Of a stretch of 5,610 nucleotides of DNA, positions 1 through 5,610 are shown one piece after another (the stretch's first letter is position 1; every line of letters starts with the position of its first letter). The position numbers and the translations under genes are program-made. This DNA is from Gammaproteobacteria bacterium (GTDB lineage: Bacteria; Pseudomonadota; Gammaproteobacteria; Steroidobacterales; Steroidobacteraceae): assembly GCA_009923475.1 (NCBI GenBank), contig RFTM01000135.1:1-5610 (forward strand). Direction: 5' to 3'. The notes below the pieces were generated by a model that was given only the letters and a program-made list of their open reading frames with translations, was not told the origin of the DNA and ran no database searches.

Positions 1-525
1 CGCGAACACCTTCCAGGGGCTCTCGGGCGGCAACTGCAGCAGCATCGGGTCGAGGGCGGTGAGTGCCAGCGCATCGGGGAAGGTCTGCGGCGACATGGTC
101 GAGGCCACGTAGCCGCCGAGGAGCGATCCGATCAGCTGCGGCATCGAGGCCCAGCCGGCAAGGGCGAGGCCCTGCTTGAAGGACACGGCGAGCCCCGTGA
201 GCTTGCCGGCGAGCAGGAAGTACAGCGCCCAGAGCGCGGTGAAGAACAGGGTGCCCACCATGGCGCCGATGGTGCTGGACCAGACGAAGAACGGGTTGTC
301 GCCGCTCTTCGCCAGCGCGTCGAGCTGGGCTTTGCTCATCTCCTGCCCGCCGCGCTCGGCCGCTTCGCGGAAGAACCAGCCGGCATCGACCGTGCTGAAG
401 TACAGGTACATCATCACGGCCCCGGCCGCGGCCACGAGCAGCATCGGCAACCAGCCGTTCGGCTTCTCGTATTGCCGCGAAAGCACAGGACCCGGTTGCA
501 GGAAGATGTCGATGAGGTCTTTCAC
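1..525 (-). CDS. Yip1-like polytopic inner-membrane protein (C-terminus beyond the window)
   Basis: The minus strand is open from a GTG at 525 to the left edge, giving 175 residues with no stop, so the C-terminus is missing. The protein begins VKDLIDIFLQPGPVLSRQYE, followed by hydrophobic segments at about residues 25-43, 80-107 and 117-143. A polar, probably extramembrane stretch (about 48-77, containing FFREAAERGGQEMSKAQLDA) lies between the first two. A short N-terminal helix ending in a proline, a first membrane helix, a polar loop and then closely packed helices fit bacterial Yip1-domain proteins, which sit in the cytoplasmic membrane and have no settled function. The start is well determined: the frame is closed by a TAG at 589-591, no ATG lies between, and an AGGG (536-533) stands 7 nt before the GTG. 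It is transcribed divergently from the lipoprotein gene. The membrane assignment is solid; the family name is by recognition only. Confidence 0.72.
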   Translation of the reverse strand, partial: MKDLIDIFLQPGPVLSRQYEKPNGWLPMLLVAAAGAVMMYLYFSTVDAGWFFREAAERGGQEMSKAQLDALAKSGDNPFFVWSSTIGAMVGTLFFTALWALYFLLAGKLTGLAVSFKQGLALAGWASMPQLIGSLLGGYVASTMSPQTFPDALALTALDPMLLQLPPESPWKVFA

Positions 526-532
526 GGGGCGG

Positions 533-536
533 CCCT
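533..536 (-). promoter_or_regulatory. Ribosome binding site of the Yip1-like gene
   Basis: AGGG on the minus strand lies 7 nt upstream of the GTG at 525-523. It supports this GTG as the start, because no ATG, GTG or TTG is found between it and the upstream in-frame stop at 589-591. Confidence 0.5.
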
Positions 537-567
537 GCGGCGATGCCGTTGTGCGGCGACGCGCGCA

Positions 568-595
568 TTGTGCCAGAAGTCCGCTCGGCTAAAAT
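568..595 (+). promoter_or_regulatory. Putative sigma70 promoter for the rightward genes
   Basis: TTGTGC (568-573) and TAAAAT (590-595) are separated by 16 bp. The -10 matches TATAAT at five of six positions and the -35 keeps the TTG. This AT-containing patch stands out in very GC-rich DNA. Transcription would begin near 602 and leave a leader of about 110 nt before the lipoprotein ATG at 714. No equally good promoter was seen for the leftward gene. The call rests on consensus match and position only. Confidence 0.45.
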
Positions 596-606
596 CGTGC
601 GCGTCC

Positions 607-636
607 GCGACGTCGCCCGCGGAACTGCAGGCGGGC
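607..636. repeat. Short palindrome and adjacent inverted repeat in the leader
   Basis: GCGACGTCGC (607-616) is a perfect 10-bp palindrome. It overlaps the left arm of a 6-bp inverted repeat, GCCCGC (615-620) and GCGGGC (631-636), with a 10-nt loop. Both lie just downstream of the putative -10 and could be an operator or a leader hairpin. Short GC palindromes arise often by chance in DNA of this composition, so function is uncertain. Confidence 0.25.
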
Positions 637-680
637 AGCGTTGTCCCAGCGATCATCGCGCGACCGACATGACCGTCCGT

Positions 681-698
681 CCCTCGCATCCCTCGCAT
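681..698. repeat. Perfect 9-bp tandem duplication before the lipoprotein RBS
   Basis: CCCTCGCAT occurs twice in a row (681-689 and 690-698), ending 3 nt before the AAGGAG of the lipoprotein gene. It looks like a small slippage duplication in the untranslated leader. The repeat itself is certain; any role is unknown. Confidence 0.6.
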
Positions 699-701
699 GT
701 T

Positions 702-707
702 AAGGAG
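702..707 (+). promoter_or_regulatory. Strong ribosome binding site that fixes the lipoprotein start
   Basis: AAGGAG lies 6 nt upstream of the ATG at 714. It is the best Shine-Dalgarno sequence in the window. It selects this ATG over the in-frame ATG at 543, which would put 57 non-hydrophobic residues ahead of the lipoprotein signal peptide. Confidence 0.8.
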
Positions 708-713
708 CACCCC

Positions 714-1130
714 ATGGACCCGACCCGTATCGCCACGACCACCGCCGTGCTCGGCGTCGCCGCCCTGCTCACCGCCTGCGCCTCCGGGCTTGCCCGCCAG
801 GACGAAGGTGCGCAGTTCCGCTACCAGGACTATGCCGGTGCGCCGGTCGACACCATCGACACGATGGGACGCGTGTCGGGCTGGAACTCCGTGTCGCGCG
901 ACCAGCTCGTGCTCTGGACGGGCGTCAACGAGGCCTGGCTCATCAAGGTCTGGAGCACCTGCCGCGACCTCGGCTTCGCCAACACCGTCGCGGTCAAGCG
1001 CAGCGGCGTCAAGATCACGAGGTTCGACCAGGTGCTGGTCGGCGAGGAGCGCTGCCAGATCTCGGAGATCCGTCCGGTCGACGTGAAGCAGATGAAGGCG
1101 GATCGCGCGGCGGCGAAGGCCAAGCCATAA
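714..1130 (+). CDS. Small lipoprotein, DUF6491-like
   Basis: This 138-residue protein has a lipoprotein signal peptide: a short N-region with Arg5, a hydrophobic core at about 7-19 and a lipobox LTAC with the lipidated cysteine at residue 22. After cleavage it would be an anchored periplasmic protein of about 117 residues. The mature part has a Trp-rich centre (WNSVSRDQLVLWTGVNEAWL, 57-76) and two cysteines, C83 and C114, which could form a disulfide. The tail is Lys/Ala-rich. The pattern of a central LVLWTG segment, a Cys-x-x-Leu segment, RFDQVLVG and a late CQISEIRPVD resembles the DUF6491 family of uncharacterised proteobacterial lipoproteins; this is recognised from memory, not searched. 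The start is set by the AAGGAG at 702-707. The stop lies 7 bp before the acyl-CoA dehydrogenase, so the two are probably co-transcribed. No molecular function can be given. Confidence 0.82.
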   Translation: MDPTRIATTTAVLGVAALLTACASGLARQDEGAQFRYQDYAGAPVDTIDTMGRVSGWNSVSRDQLVLWTGVNEAWLIKVWSTCRDLGFANTVAVKRSGVKITRFDQVLVGEERCQISEIRPVDVKQMKADRAAAKAKP

Positions 1131-1137
1131 TGGCGGG

Positions 1138-2295
1138 ATGGCCGACACCGAAGACCACGCCGAGCTGCGCGCAGGGGTGCGCGCGCTCTGCGCCGAGTTC
1201 CCTGACGAGTATTTCCGCAAGGTCGATGCCGAGCGGGGCTATCCCGCGGAGTTCGTCGACGCGCTGACCAAGGCCGGCTGGCTGGCCGGGCTCATCCCGC
1301 AGGAGTACGGCGGCTCGGGGCTCTCGCTCGCCGAGGCCTCGGTGGTCATGGAGGAGATCAACCGCTCGGGCGGCAACTCGGGCGCCTGCCACGGCCAGAT
1401 GTACGTGATGAACGTGCTGGTGCGCCACGGCAGCGAGGCGCAGCGGCAGGCATACCTGCCCAAGATCGCCGCCGGCGAGCTGCGCCTGCAGTCGATGGCG
1501 GTCACCGAGCCGACCACCGGCACCGACACCACCAAGCTCAAGACCACCGCGGTCCGCAAGGGCGACCGCTGGGTCGTCAACGGCCAGAAGGTGTGGATCT
1601 CGCGGGTGCGGCACTCGGACCTCATGATCCTGCTCGCGCGCACCACGCCGCTCGCCGAGGTCAAGCGCAAGGCCGATGGCCTCTCGGTGTTCCTCGTCGA
1701 CCTGCGCGAGGCGATGGGCAAGGGCCTCTCGCTGCGCCCGATCGCCAACATGGTCAACCACGAGACCAACGAGCTCTTCTTCGACGACCTCGAGCTGCCG
1801 GCCGACAGCCTCATCGGCGAGGAGGGCAAGGGCTTCCGCTACATCCTCGACGGGCTGAACGCCGAGCGCGTGCTGATCGCCGCCGAGTGCATCGGCGATG
1901 CGCGCTGGTTCGTCGCGCGCGCCTCCAGGTACGCCTCGGAGCGGCGTGTTTTCGACCGCCCGATCGGCCAGAACCAGGGCGTGCAGTTCCCGATCGCCGA
2001 GAGCCACATCGAGACCGAGGCGGCGAGCCTGATGCGCTTCCGCGCCTGCGAGCTCTACGACACCGGCAGGCCCTGCGGCGCCGAGGCCAACATGGCCAAG
2101 TACCTCGCCGCCAAGGCCTCCTGGGAGGCCGCCAACGCCTGCATCCAGACCCACGGCGGCTTCGGCTTCGCCGCCGACTACGACATCGAGCGCAAGTTCC
2201 GCGAGACGCGGCTCTACCAGGTCGCGCCCATCTCCACCAACTTCATCCTCTCCCACGTCGCCGAGCACCTGCTCGGCATGCCCAGGTCCTACTGA
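1138..2295 (+). CDS. Acyl-CoA dehydrogenase, FAD-dependent (IVD/LCAD-type base position)
   Basis: This 385-residue protein has the full length and order of the acyl-CoA dehydrogenase family: a helical N-domain (about 1-118), a beta domain and a helical C-domain (about 230-385). These soluble flavoenzymes oxidise acyl-CoA to trans-2-enoyl-CoA and pass electrons to ETF. The flavin/substrate signature MAVTEPTTGTDTT is at 120-132, VNGQKVWIS at 147-155 and QTHGGFGF at 337-344. The usual catalytic Glu position (YEGTS in medium-chain enzymes) here reads APIST (363-367), with Pro364 in place of Glu. A Glu at residue 243 (LNAERVLIA) lies where isovaleryl-CoA and long-chain dehydrogenases carry their base, so the enzyme is probably active. 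The C-terminus (AEHLLGMPRSY) is typical of a bacterial subfamily of unassigned substrate. The ATG has no good Shine-Dalgarno sequence, and translation probably depends on the gene ending 7 bp upstream. The family is certain; the substrate is unknown. Confidence 0.95.
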   Translation: MADTEDHAELRAGVRALCAEFPDEYFRKVDAERGYPAEFVDALTKAGWLAGLIPQEYGGSGLSLAEASVVMEEINRSGGNSGACHGQMYVMNVLVRHGSEAQRQAYLPKIAAGELRLQSMAVTEPTTGTDTTKLKTTAVRKGDRWVVNGQKVWISRVRHSDLMILLARTTPLAEVKRKADGLSVFLVDLREAMGKGLSLRPIANMVNHETNELFFDDLELPADSLIGEEGKGFRYILDGLNAERVLIAAECIGDARWFVARASRYASERRVFDRPIGQNQGVQFPIAESHIETEAASLMRFRACELYDTGRPCGAEANMAKYLAAKASWEAANACIQTHGGFGFAADYDIERKFRETRLYQVAPISTNFILSHVAEHLLGMPRSY

Positions 2296-2304
2296 GCGGC
2301 GCGC

Positions 2305-3207
2305 ATGGGCAGGTTGTCGCATCTCGACCAGCTTGAGGCGGAGTCCATCCAGGTCATCCGCGAGACCGCCGCCGAGTGCGCGCGCCCGGTGCTGCTCTAT
2401 TCCATCGGCAAGGACAGCAGCGCGCTGCTGCACCTCGTGCGCAAGGCGTTCTTCCCCGCGCCGCCGCCGTTCCCGATGCTGCACATCGACACGCAATGGA
2501 AGTTCCGCGACATGTACGCGCTGCGCGACCGCGCGGCGCGCGAGGCGGGCATGGACCTCATCGTGCACGTCAATCCGGAGGGCGTGGCGGCGGGGATCTC
2601 GCCGATCGTGCACGGCACCGCGCGGCACACCGAGGTCATGAAGACGCAGGCCCTGCGCCAGGCGCTCGACCTGCACGGCTTCGACGCCGCCTTCGGCGGG
2701 GCGCGCCGCGACGAGGAGAAGAGCCGCGCCAAGGAGCGCGTGGTGTCGGTGCGCCTGCCCGGCCACCGCTGGGAGCCGCGCGCGCAGCGCCCCGAGTTCG
2801 GCACGCTGCTCAACTTCGGCCGCGCGCCGGGCGAGACGCTGCGGGTGTTCCCGCTCTCCGACTGGACCGAGCTCGACATCTGGGAGTACGTCGCCCGCGA
2901 GGGCATCGAGGTCGTGCCGCTCTACTTCGCGGCGCCGCGTCCGGTGGTCGAGCGCGACGGCCAGTGGATCGTGCGCGACGACGATCGCATGCCGTTGCGG
3001 CCCGGTGAGGAGGTGCAGATGCGCAAGGTGCGCTTCCGCTCGCTCGGCTGCTGGCCGTTCACGGGCGCCATCGAGAGCGACGCGGATTCGCTCGAGGCCG
3101 TGCTCGCCGAGATGCGCGCCACGCGCCGCTCGGAGCGGCAGGGTCGCCTGATCGACTTCGATCCGTCGTCATCCATGGAGCAGAAGAAGCGCGAGGGCTA
3201 CTTCTGA
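2305..3207 (+). CDS. cysD: Sulfate adenylyltransferase subunit 2 (ATP sulfurylase, small subunit)
   Basis: CysD carries the adenylyl-transfer site of ATP sulfurylase, making APS and pyrophosphate from sulfate and ATP in the cytoplasm. It works as a complex with the GTPase CysN, encoded next. At 300 residues it matches the usual length (about 302 in E. coli) and aligns from end to end. It shows the PP-loop ATP-binding motif YSIGKDSS (32-39), [13 protein letters not shown] (59-71), the strongly conserved [16 protein letters not shown] (130-145), [11 protein letters not shown] (154-164), [15 protein letters not shown] (181-195), [13 protein letters not shown] (243-255), SERQGR (276-281) and the C-terminus KKREGYF. 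The start at 2305 lies 9 bp after the acyl-CoA dehydrogenase stop and has only a poor Shine-Dalgarno sequence. The stop TGA shares one base with the ATG of cysNC, a coupling that suits a heteromeric enzyme. No key motif is missing. Confidence 0.97.
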   Translation: MGRLSHLDQLEAESIQVIRETAAECARPVLLYSIGKDSSALLHLVRKAFFPAPPPFPMLHIDTQWKFRDMYALRDRAAREAGMDLIVHVNPEGVAAGISPIVHGTARHTEVMKTQALRQALDLHGFDAAFGGARRDEEKSRAKERVVSVRLPGHRWEPRAQRPEFGTLLNFGRAPGETLRVFPLSDWTELDIWEYVAREGIEVVPLYFAAPRPVVERDGQWIVRDDDRMPLRPGEEVQMRKVRFRSLGCWPFTGAIESDADSLEAVLAEMRATRRSERQGRLIDFDPSSSMEQKKREGYF

Positions 3208-5105
3208 TGGCGGGCGGCGCGGCACCCGGGGCGGCGGCGGGCGGCGGCCTGCTGCGGGTCCTCGCCTGCGGCTCGGTGGACGACGGCAAGTCGACGCTGA
3301 TCGGCCGCCTGCTGTTCGATGCCGGCGCCGTCCCCGAGGACCACCTGCGCACGCTCGCCGCCGATTCGGCGCGGGTCGGCACCCGCGGGGCGGAGCTCGA
3401 CTATGCGCTGTTGCTCGACGGCCTCGCCGCCGAGCGCGAGCAGGGCATCACCATCGACGTGGCCTGGCGCCAGTTCGCCACGCCGCGTCGGCGCTTCGTG
3501 ATCGCCGACGCGCCCGGCCACGAGCAGTACACGCGCAACATGGCGACCGGCGCCGCCGCTGCGGACGTCGCGGTGCTGCTGGTCGATGCGCGCAAGGGGC
3601 TGCTGACGCAGACGCTCCGTCACAGCCGCATCGCCGCGCTGTTCGGCGTGCGCGAGGTGGTGCTGGCGGTCAACAAGATGGACCTGGTCGACCTGTCGCA
3701 GGCGGTCTTCGAGCGCATCGCGGCCGACTACCGCGCGTTCGCGTCGCAGCTCGGCCTCGCGCGCATCACGGCCATCCCGATGGTGGCCGCCGACGGCGAC
3801 AACGTGGTCGCACGCAGCACGCGCATGCCGTGGTACGCCGGGCCGACGCTGCTCGAGCGCCTCGAGACGGCGGATCCGGCGGATGCCGCGGCCGAAGGGG
3901 GTTTCTGCCTGCCCGTGCAATGGGTGAACCGGCCGGACGCCGATTTCCGCGGCTATGCCGGACGGGTGGTGCGCGGCCGCATCCGGCCGGGCGACGCGCT
4001 GCGGGTGTTGCCGGGCGGGCGCGAGACGCGCGTCGCGCGCATCGTCACGATGGACGGCGACGCCGAGGAGGCGGTGGCCGGCCAATCGACCACGCTCGTC
4101 ACCGCGACCGAGGTCGATGTCGCCCGCGGCGACGTGCTGGTGGCCGCCGCCGCGCCGCTGGAGGTCGCCGACCAGTTCGAGGCCACGCTGCTGTGGTTGG
4201 ACGACGAGCCGCTGTTGCCCGGTCGCCAGTACGACCTCAAGCTCGGCACGCAGCTCGCGCGCGCGAGCGTCAACCCGCTCAAGCACCGCATCGATGTCGA
4301 CAGCGGCGGGCGGCTCGCGGCCGAGCGCCTCGAGCTCAACGACCTCGGCGTCGGCGAGATCGCGCTCGACCGGCCGGTGGTGTTCGCGCCGCACGCGGAG
4401 CAGCGGGAGCTCGGCCGCTTCATCCTCGTCGACCGGCAGACCCGGCGCACCGCGGCGGTGGGCCTGCTGCACTTCGCGCTGCGACGCGCCCGCAACATCC
4501 ACTGGCAGGCCCATGGCGTCGACCGCGCCCTGCGCGCCCGCCAGAAGCAGCAGCAGCCCTGCGTGGTGTGGTTCACCGGCCTCTCCGGCGCCGGCAAGTC
4601 GGTGATCGCGAACCTGGTCGAGCAGCGCCTCGTCGAGACCGGTCGCCACACCTACCTGCTCGACGGCGACAACGTGCGGCACGGCCTCAACCGCGACCTC
4701 GGCTTCACGCCGCAGGACCGCGTCGAGAACGTGCGCCGGGTCACCGAGGTGGCGACGCTGATGGCGGACGCCGGGCTCATCGTGCTGGTGGCGATGATCT
4801 CCCCGTTCCGTGCCGAGCGCGCGCAGGCGCGCGAGCGGGTCACGGCGGCCGGCACTGCGTTCATCGAGGTGTTCGTCGACACGCCGCTCGAGGTCGCCGA
4901 GGCGCGCGACGTGAAGGGCCTCTATGCGCGCGCCCGTCGCGGCGAGCTGCGCAACTTCACCGGCGTCGATTCGCCCTACGAACCGCCGGCCTCGCCGGAG
5001 GTGCGCATCGACGGTTCGGGCGGCCGGCCACAGGATGCCGCCGAGCGCGTGGTCGCGGCGGTGCTCGCGCTGCGCGCGACGGACGGCGGCGGAGCGCCGG
5101 CTTGA
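3207..5105 (+). CDS. cysNC: Bifunctional sulfate adenylyltransferase subunit 1 / adenylylsulfate kinase (CysN-CysC fusion)
   Basis: This 632-residue fusion joins the regulatory GTPase of ATP sulfurylase to APS kinase, so APS made with CysD can be phosphorylated to PAPS on the same polypeptide. The N-terminal CysN part (about 15-430) has an EF-Tu-like GTPase: G1 GSVDDGKS (22-29), GITIDVA (80-86), G3 [12 protein letters not shown] (101-112) and G4 NKMD (156-159). The G5 region reads [10 protein letters not shown] (191-200), where E. coli has PLSALEGDNV. Beta-barrel domains follow to about 410, then the linker [12 protein letters not shown] (423-434) characteristic of such fusions. The CysC part (about 448-632) has Walker A GLSGAGKS (458-465), DGDNVRHGL (486-494), ISPFRAER (531-538) with the presumed phospho-accepting Ser532, and [14 protein letters not shown] (581-594). 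Both halves look active. A Gly/Ala-rich tail of about 14 residues precedes the GTPase. The start overlaps the cysD stop (TGATG), with GAGGG at 3193-3197 as a possible Shine-Dalgarno sequence. Full-length fusions of this kind are known in many proteobacteria. Confidence 0.96.
   Translation: MAGGAAPGAAAGGGLLRVLACGSVDDGKSTLIGRLLFDAGAVPEDHLRTLAADSARVGTRGAELDYALLLDGLAAEREQGITIDVAWRQFATPRRRFVIADAPGHEQYTRNMATGAAAADVAVLLVDARKGLLTQTLRHSRIAALFGVREVVLAVNKMDLVDLSQAVFERIAADYRAFASQLGLARITAIPMVAADGDNVVARSTRMPWYAGPTLLERLETADPADAAAEGGFCLPVQWVNRPDADFRGYAGRVVRGRIRPGDALRVLPGGRETRVARIVTMDGDAEEAVAGQSTTLVTATEVDVARGDVLVAAAAPLEVADQFEATLLWLDDEPLLPGRQYDLKLGTQLARASVNPLKHRIDVDSGGRLAAERLELNDLGVGEIALDRPVVFAPHAEQRELGRFILVDRQTRRTAAVGLLHFALRRARNIHWQAHGVDRALRARQKQQQPCVVWFTGLSGAGKSVIANLVEQRLVETGRHTYLLDGDNVRHGLNRDLGFTPQDRVENVRRVTEVATLMADAGLIVLVAMISPFRAERAQARERVTAAGTAFIEVFVDTPLEVAEARDVKGLYARARRGELRNFTGVDSPYEPPASPEVRIDGSGGRPQDAAERVVAAVLALRATDGGGAPA
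5091..5094 (+). promoter_or_regulatory. Ribosome binding site supporting the TTG start of cysQ
   Basis: GGAG lies inside the 3' end of cysNC, 7 nt before the TTG at 5102. Spacing and sequence are good, and no ATG or GTG is available in frame near the beginning of the gene, so this site argues for the TTG. Confidence 0.55.
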
Positions 5106-5610
5106 GCGCTCTCGATGCGCGGGATGCGGCATCGGCCGGTCCGGGCGGCCCCCTGCTCGATGCCGTCCGTCGCATCGCCCGCGAGGCCGGGGCGGCGATC
5201 GTCGAAGTGGAGCGCGCCCATCGCGCAGGCGACGCGCGCGCGCTCGGCCTTCGCGACAAGGACGATGCCTCGCCGGTGACGGCCGCCGACCTCGCGGCGC
5301 ACCGCATCATCAGCGAGGGTCTGGGGCGGCTGACGCCCGATGTGCCCGTGCTCTCCGAGGAGGCGGCCGACGTGGCCTGGCAGACGCGCGCTGCCTGGCG
5401 GCGCTTCTGGCTCGTCGACCCGCTCGACGGGACGCGCGAGTTCCTCGCGGGCAACGGCGAATACACCGTCAACATCGCGCTCATCGACCGGCACCTGCCG
5501 GTGCTCGGCGTGGTGCTGGCGCCGGCGAGCGGCCTCGAGTACTCGGGCATCGCCGGCGTCGGCGCGTGGCGCGCGCGCGGCGCGCAGGACGCGCCGCAGC
5601 CCATACGCAT
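5102..5610 (+). CDS. cysQ: 3'(2'),5'-bisphosphate nucleotidase CysQ (C-terminus beyond the window)
   Basis: CysQ removes the 3'-phosphate from PAP, the by-product of PAPS use, giving AMP; it can also act on PAPS. It belongs to the Mg-dependent, lithium-sensitive inositol monophosphatase fold. The 169 visible residues align closely with the N-terminal two thirds of E. coli Cys[14 protein letters not shown] (18-30), [14 protein letters not shown] (57-70), [11 protein letters not shown] (78-88) with metal-binding Glu86/Glu87, the signature [10 protein letters not shown] (105-114) with metal ligands Asp106 and Asp109, and [13 protein letters not shown] (118-130). The proposed TTG start overlaps the cysNC stop by 4 nt (TTGA) and has GGAG 7 nt upstream. 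It adds about 17 residues compared with E. coli. A CTG at 5153 would give the E. coli-like beginning (M)LDAV but would be a rarer start. Position straight after cysNC fits PAP clearance. The remaining third, including the last conserved Asp motif, lies off the edge. Confidence 0.93.
   Translation, partial: MSALDARDAASAGPGGPLLDAVRRIAREAGAAIVEVERAHRAGDARALGLRDKDDASPVTAADLAAHRIISEGLGRLTPDVPVLSEEAADVAWQTRAAWRRFWLVDPLDGTREFLAGNGEYTVNIALIDRHLPVLGVVLAPASGLEYSGIAGVGAWRARGAQDAPQPIR

Noticed and set aside
176..592. 138-codon plus-strand open frame across the left region
   Set aside because: It lies opposite the Yip1-like gene, which has coherent membrane segments and a start with a Shine-Dalgarno sequence. 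The plus-strand product is Ser/Pro/Arg-rich with no pattern.
615..636. GC-rich inverted repeat as an intrinsic terminator
   Set aside because: The stem is only 6 bp and no T-run follows on either strand. It lies between a promoter and the gene start, so it is at most a leader hairpin or operator.
543..713. N-terminal extension of the lipoprotein from the in-frame ATG at 543
   Set aside because: It would place 57 residues before the signal peptide and begin upstream of the putative promoter. The ATG at 714 has an AAGGAG at ideal spacing.
1130..1132. ATG overlapping the lipoprotein stop (TAATG) as the acyl-CoA dehydrogenase start
   Set aside because: It is in a different frame from the dehydrogenase. 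The in-frame start is the ATG at 1138.
1015..2766. 583-codon open frame on the minus strand, antisense to the acyl-CoA dehydrogenase and cysD
   Set aside because: It spans two well-recognised plus-strand genes, and its protein is a low-complexity Arg/Ala/Leu/Val/Asp-rich string with no recognisable domain. Long antisense frames are expected where nearly all codons end in G or C.
3198..5132. 644-codon open frame on the minus strand, antisense to cysNC
   Set aside because: It mirrors the full cysNC gene, whose motifs are unambiguous. The antisense product is His/Arg/Ala/Val-rich with no domain pattern, a composition artefact.
4957..5610. Minus-strand open frames opposite cysQ
   Set aside because: The plus strand in this stretch encodes a clear CysQ with the [10 protein letters not shown] signature. 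The minus-strand products are Arg/Ala/Ser-rich shadows.

Overview
This is a very GC-rich window (about 70% by eye, with almost all codons ending in G or C). It reads as ordinary chromosomal DNA of a proteobacterium. The CysD, CysNC and CysQ sequences resemble gammaproteobacterial proteins. The small lipoprotein (DUF6491-like) and the Yip1-like membrane protein would suit a Xanthomonadales/Lysobacterales-type lineage, but that placement is an inference. I see no tRNA, rRNA, CRISPR array, insertion sequence, phage gene or attachment site.

Layout. On the left, a minus-strand gene for a Yip1-like polytopic membrane protein starts at a GTG (525) and runs off the left edge. A 188-bp divergent intergenic region follows (526-713). 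It holds a plausible sigma70 promoter for rightward transcription, two small symmetric elements and a 9-bp tandem duplication. From 714 to the right edge there are five plus-strand genes packed almost without gaps: a DUF6491-like lipoprotein, an acyl-CoA dehydrogenase (7-bp gap), cysD (9-bp gap), a cysN-cysC fusion (1-nt TGATG overlap) and cysQ (4-nt TTGA overlap from a TTG start; cut by the right edge). No terminator-like hairpin was noticed between them, so one polycistronic transcript is plausible, though the first two genes need not belong functionally with the rest.

How the genes work together. CysD and the CysN half of CysNC form ATP sulfurylase, which makes APS from sulfate and ATP using GTP hydrolysis. 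The CysC half phosphorylates APS to PAPS. CysQ hydrolyses the by-product PAP (and can hydrolyse PAPS). The right half is therefore a complete sulfate-activation and PAP-recycling module. The PAPS reductase and sulfite reductase genes are not in the window, so whether PAPS goes to cysteine synthesis or to sulfotransferases cannot be decided here.

I found no convincing new biological system. The points most worth a second look are the acyl-CoA dehydrogenase, which has Pro at the usual catalytic Glu position but a Glu at the alternative helix-G position, its placement directly before cysD, and the non-ATG starts of cysQ and the Yip1-like gene.
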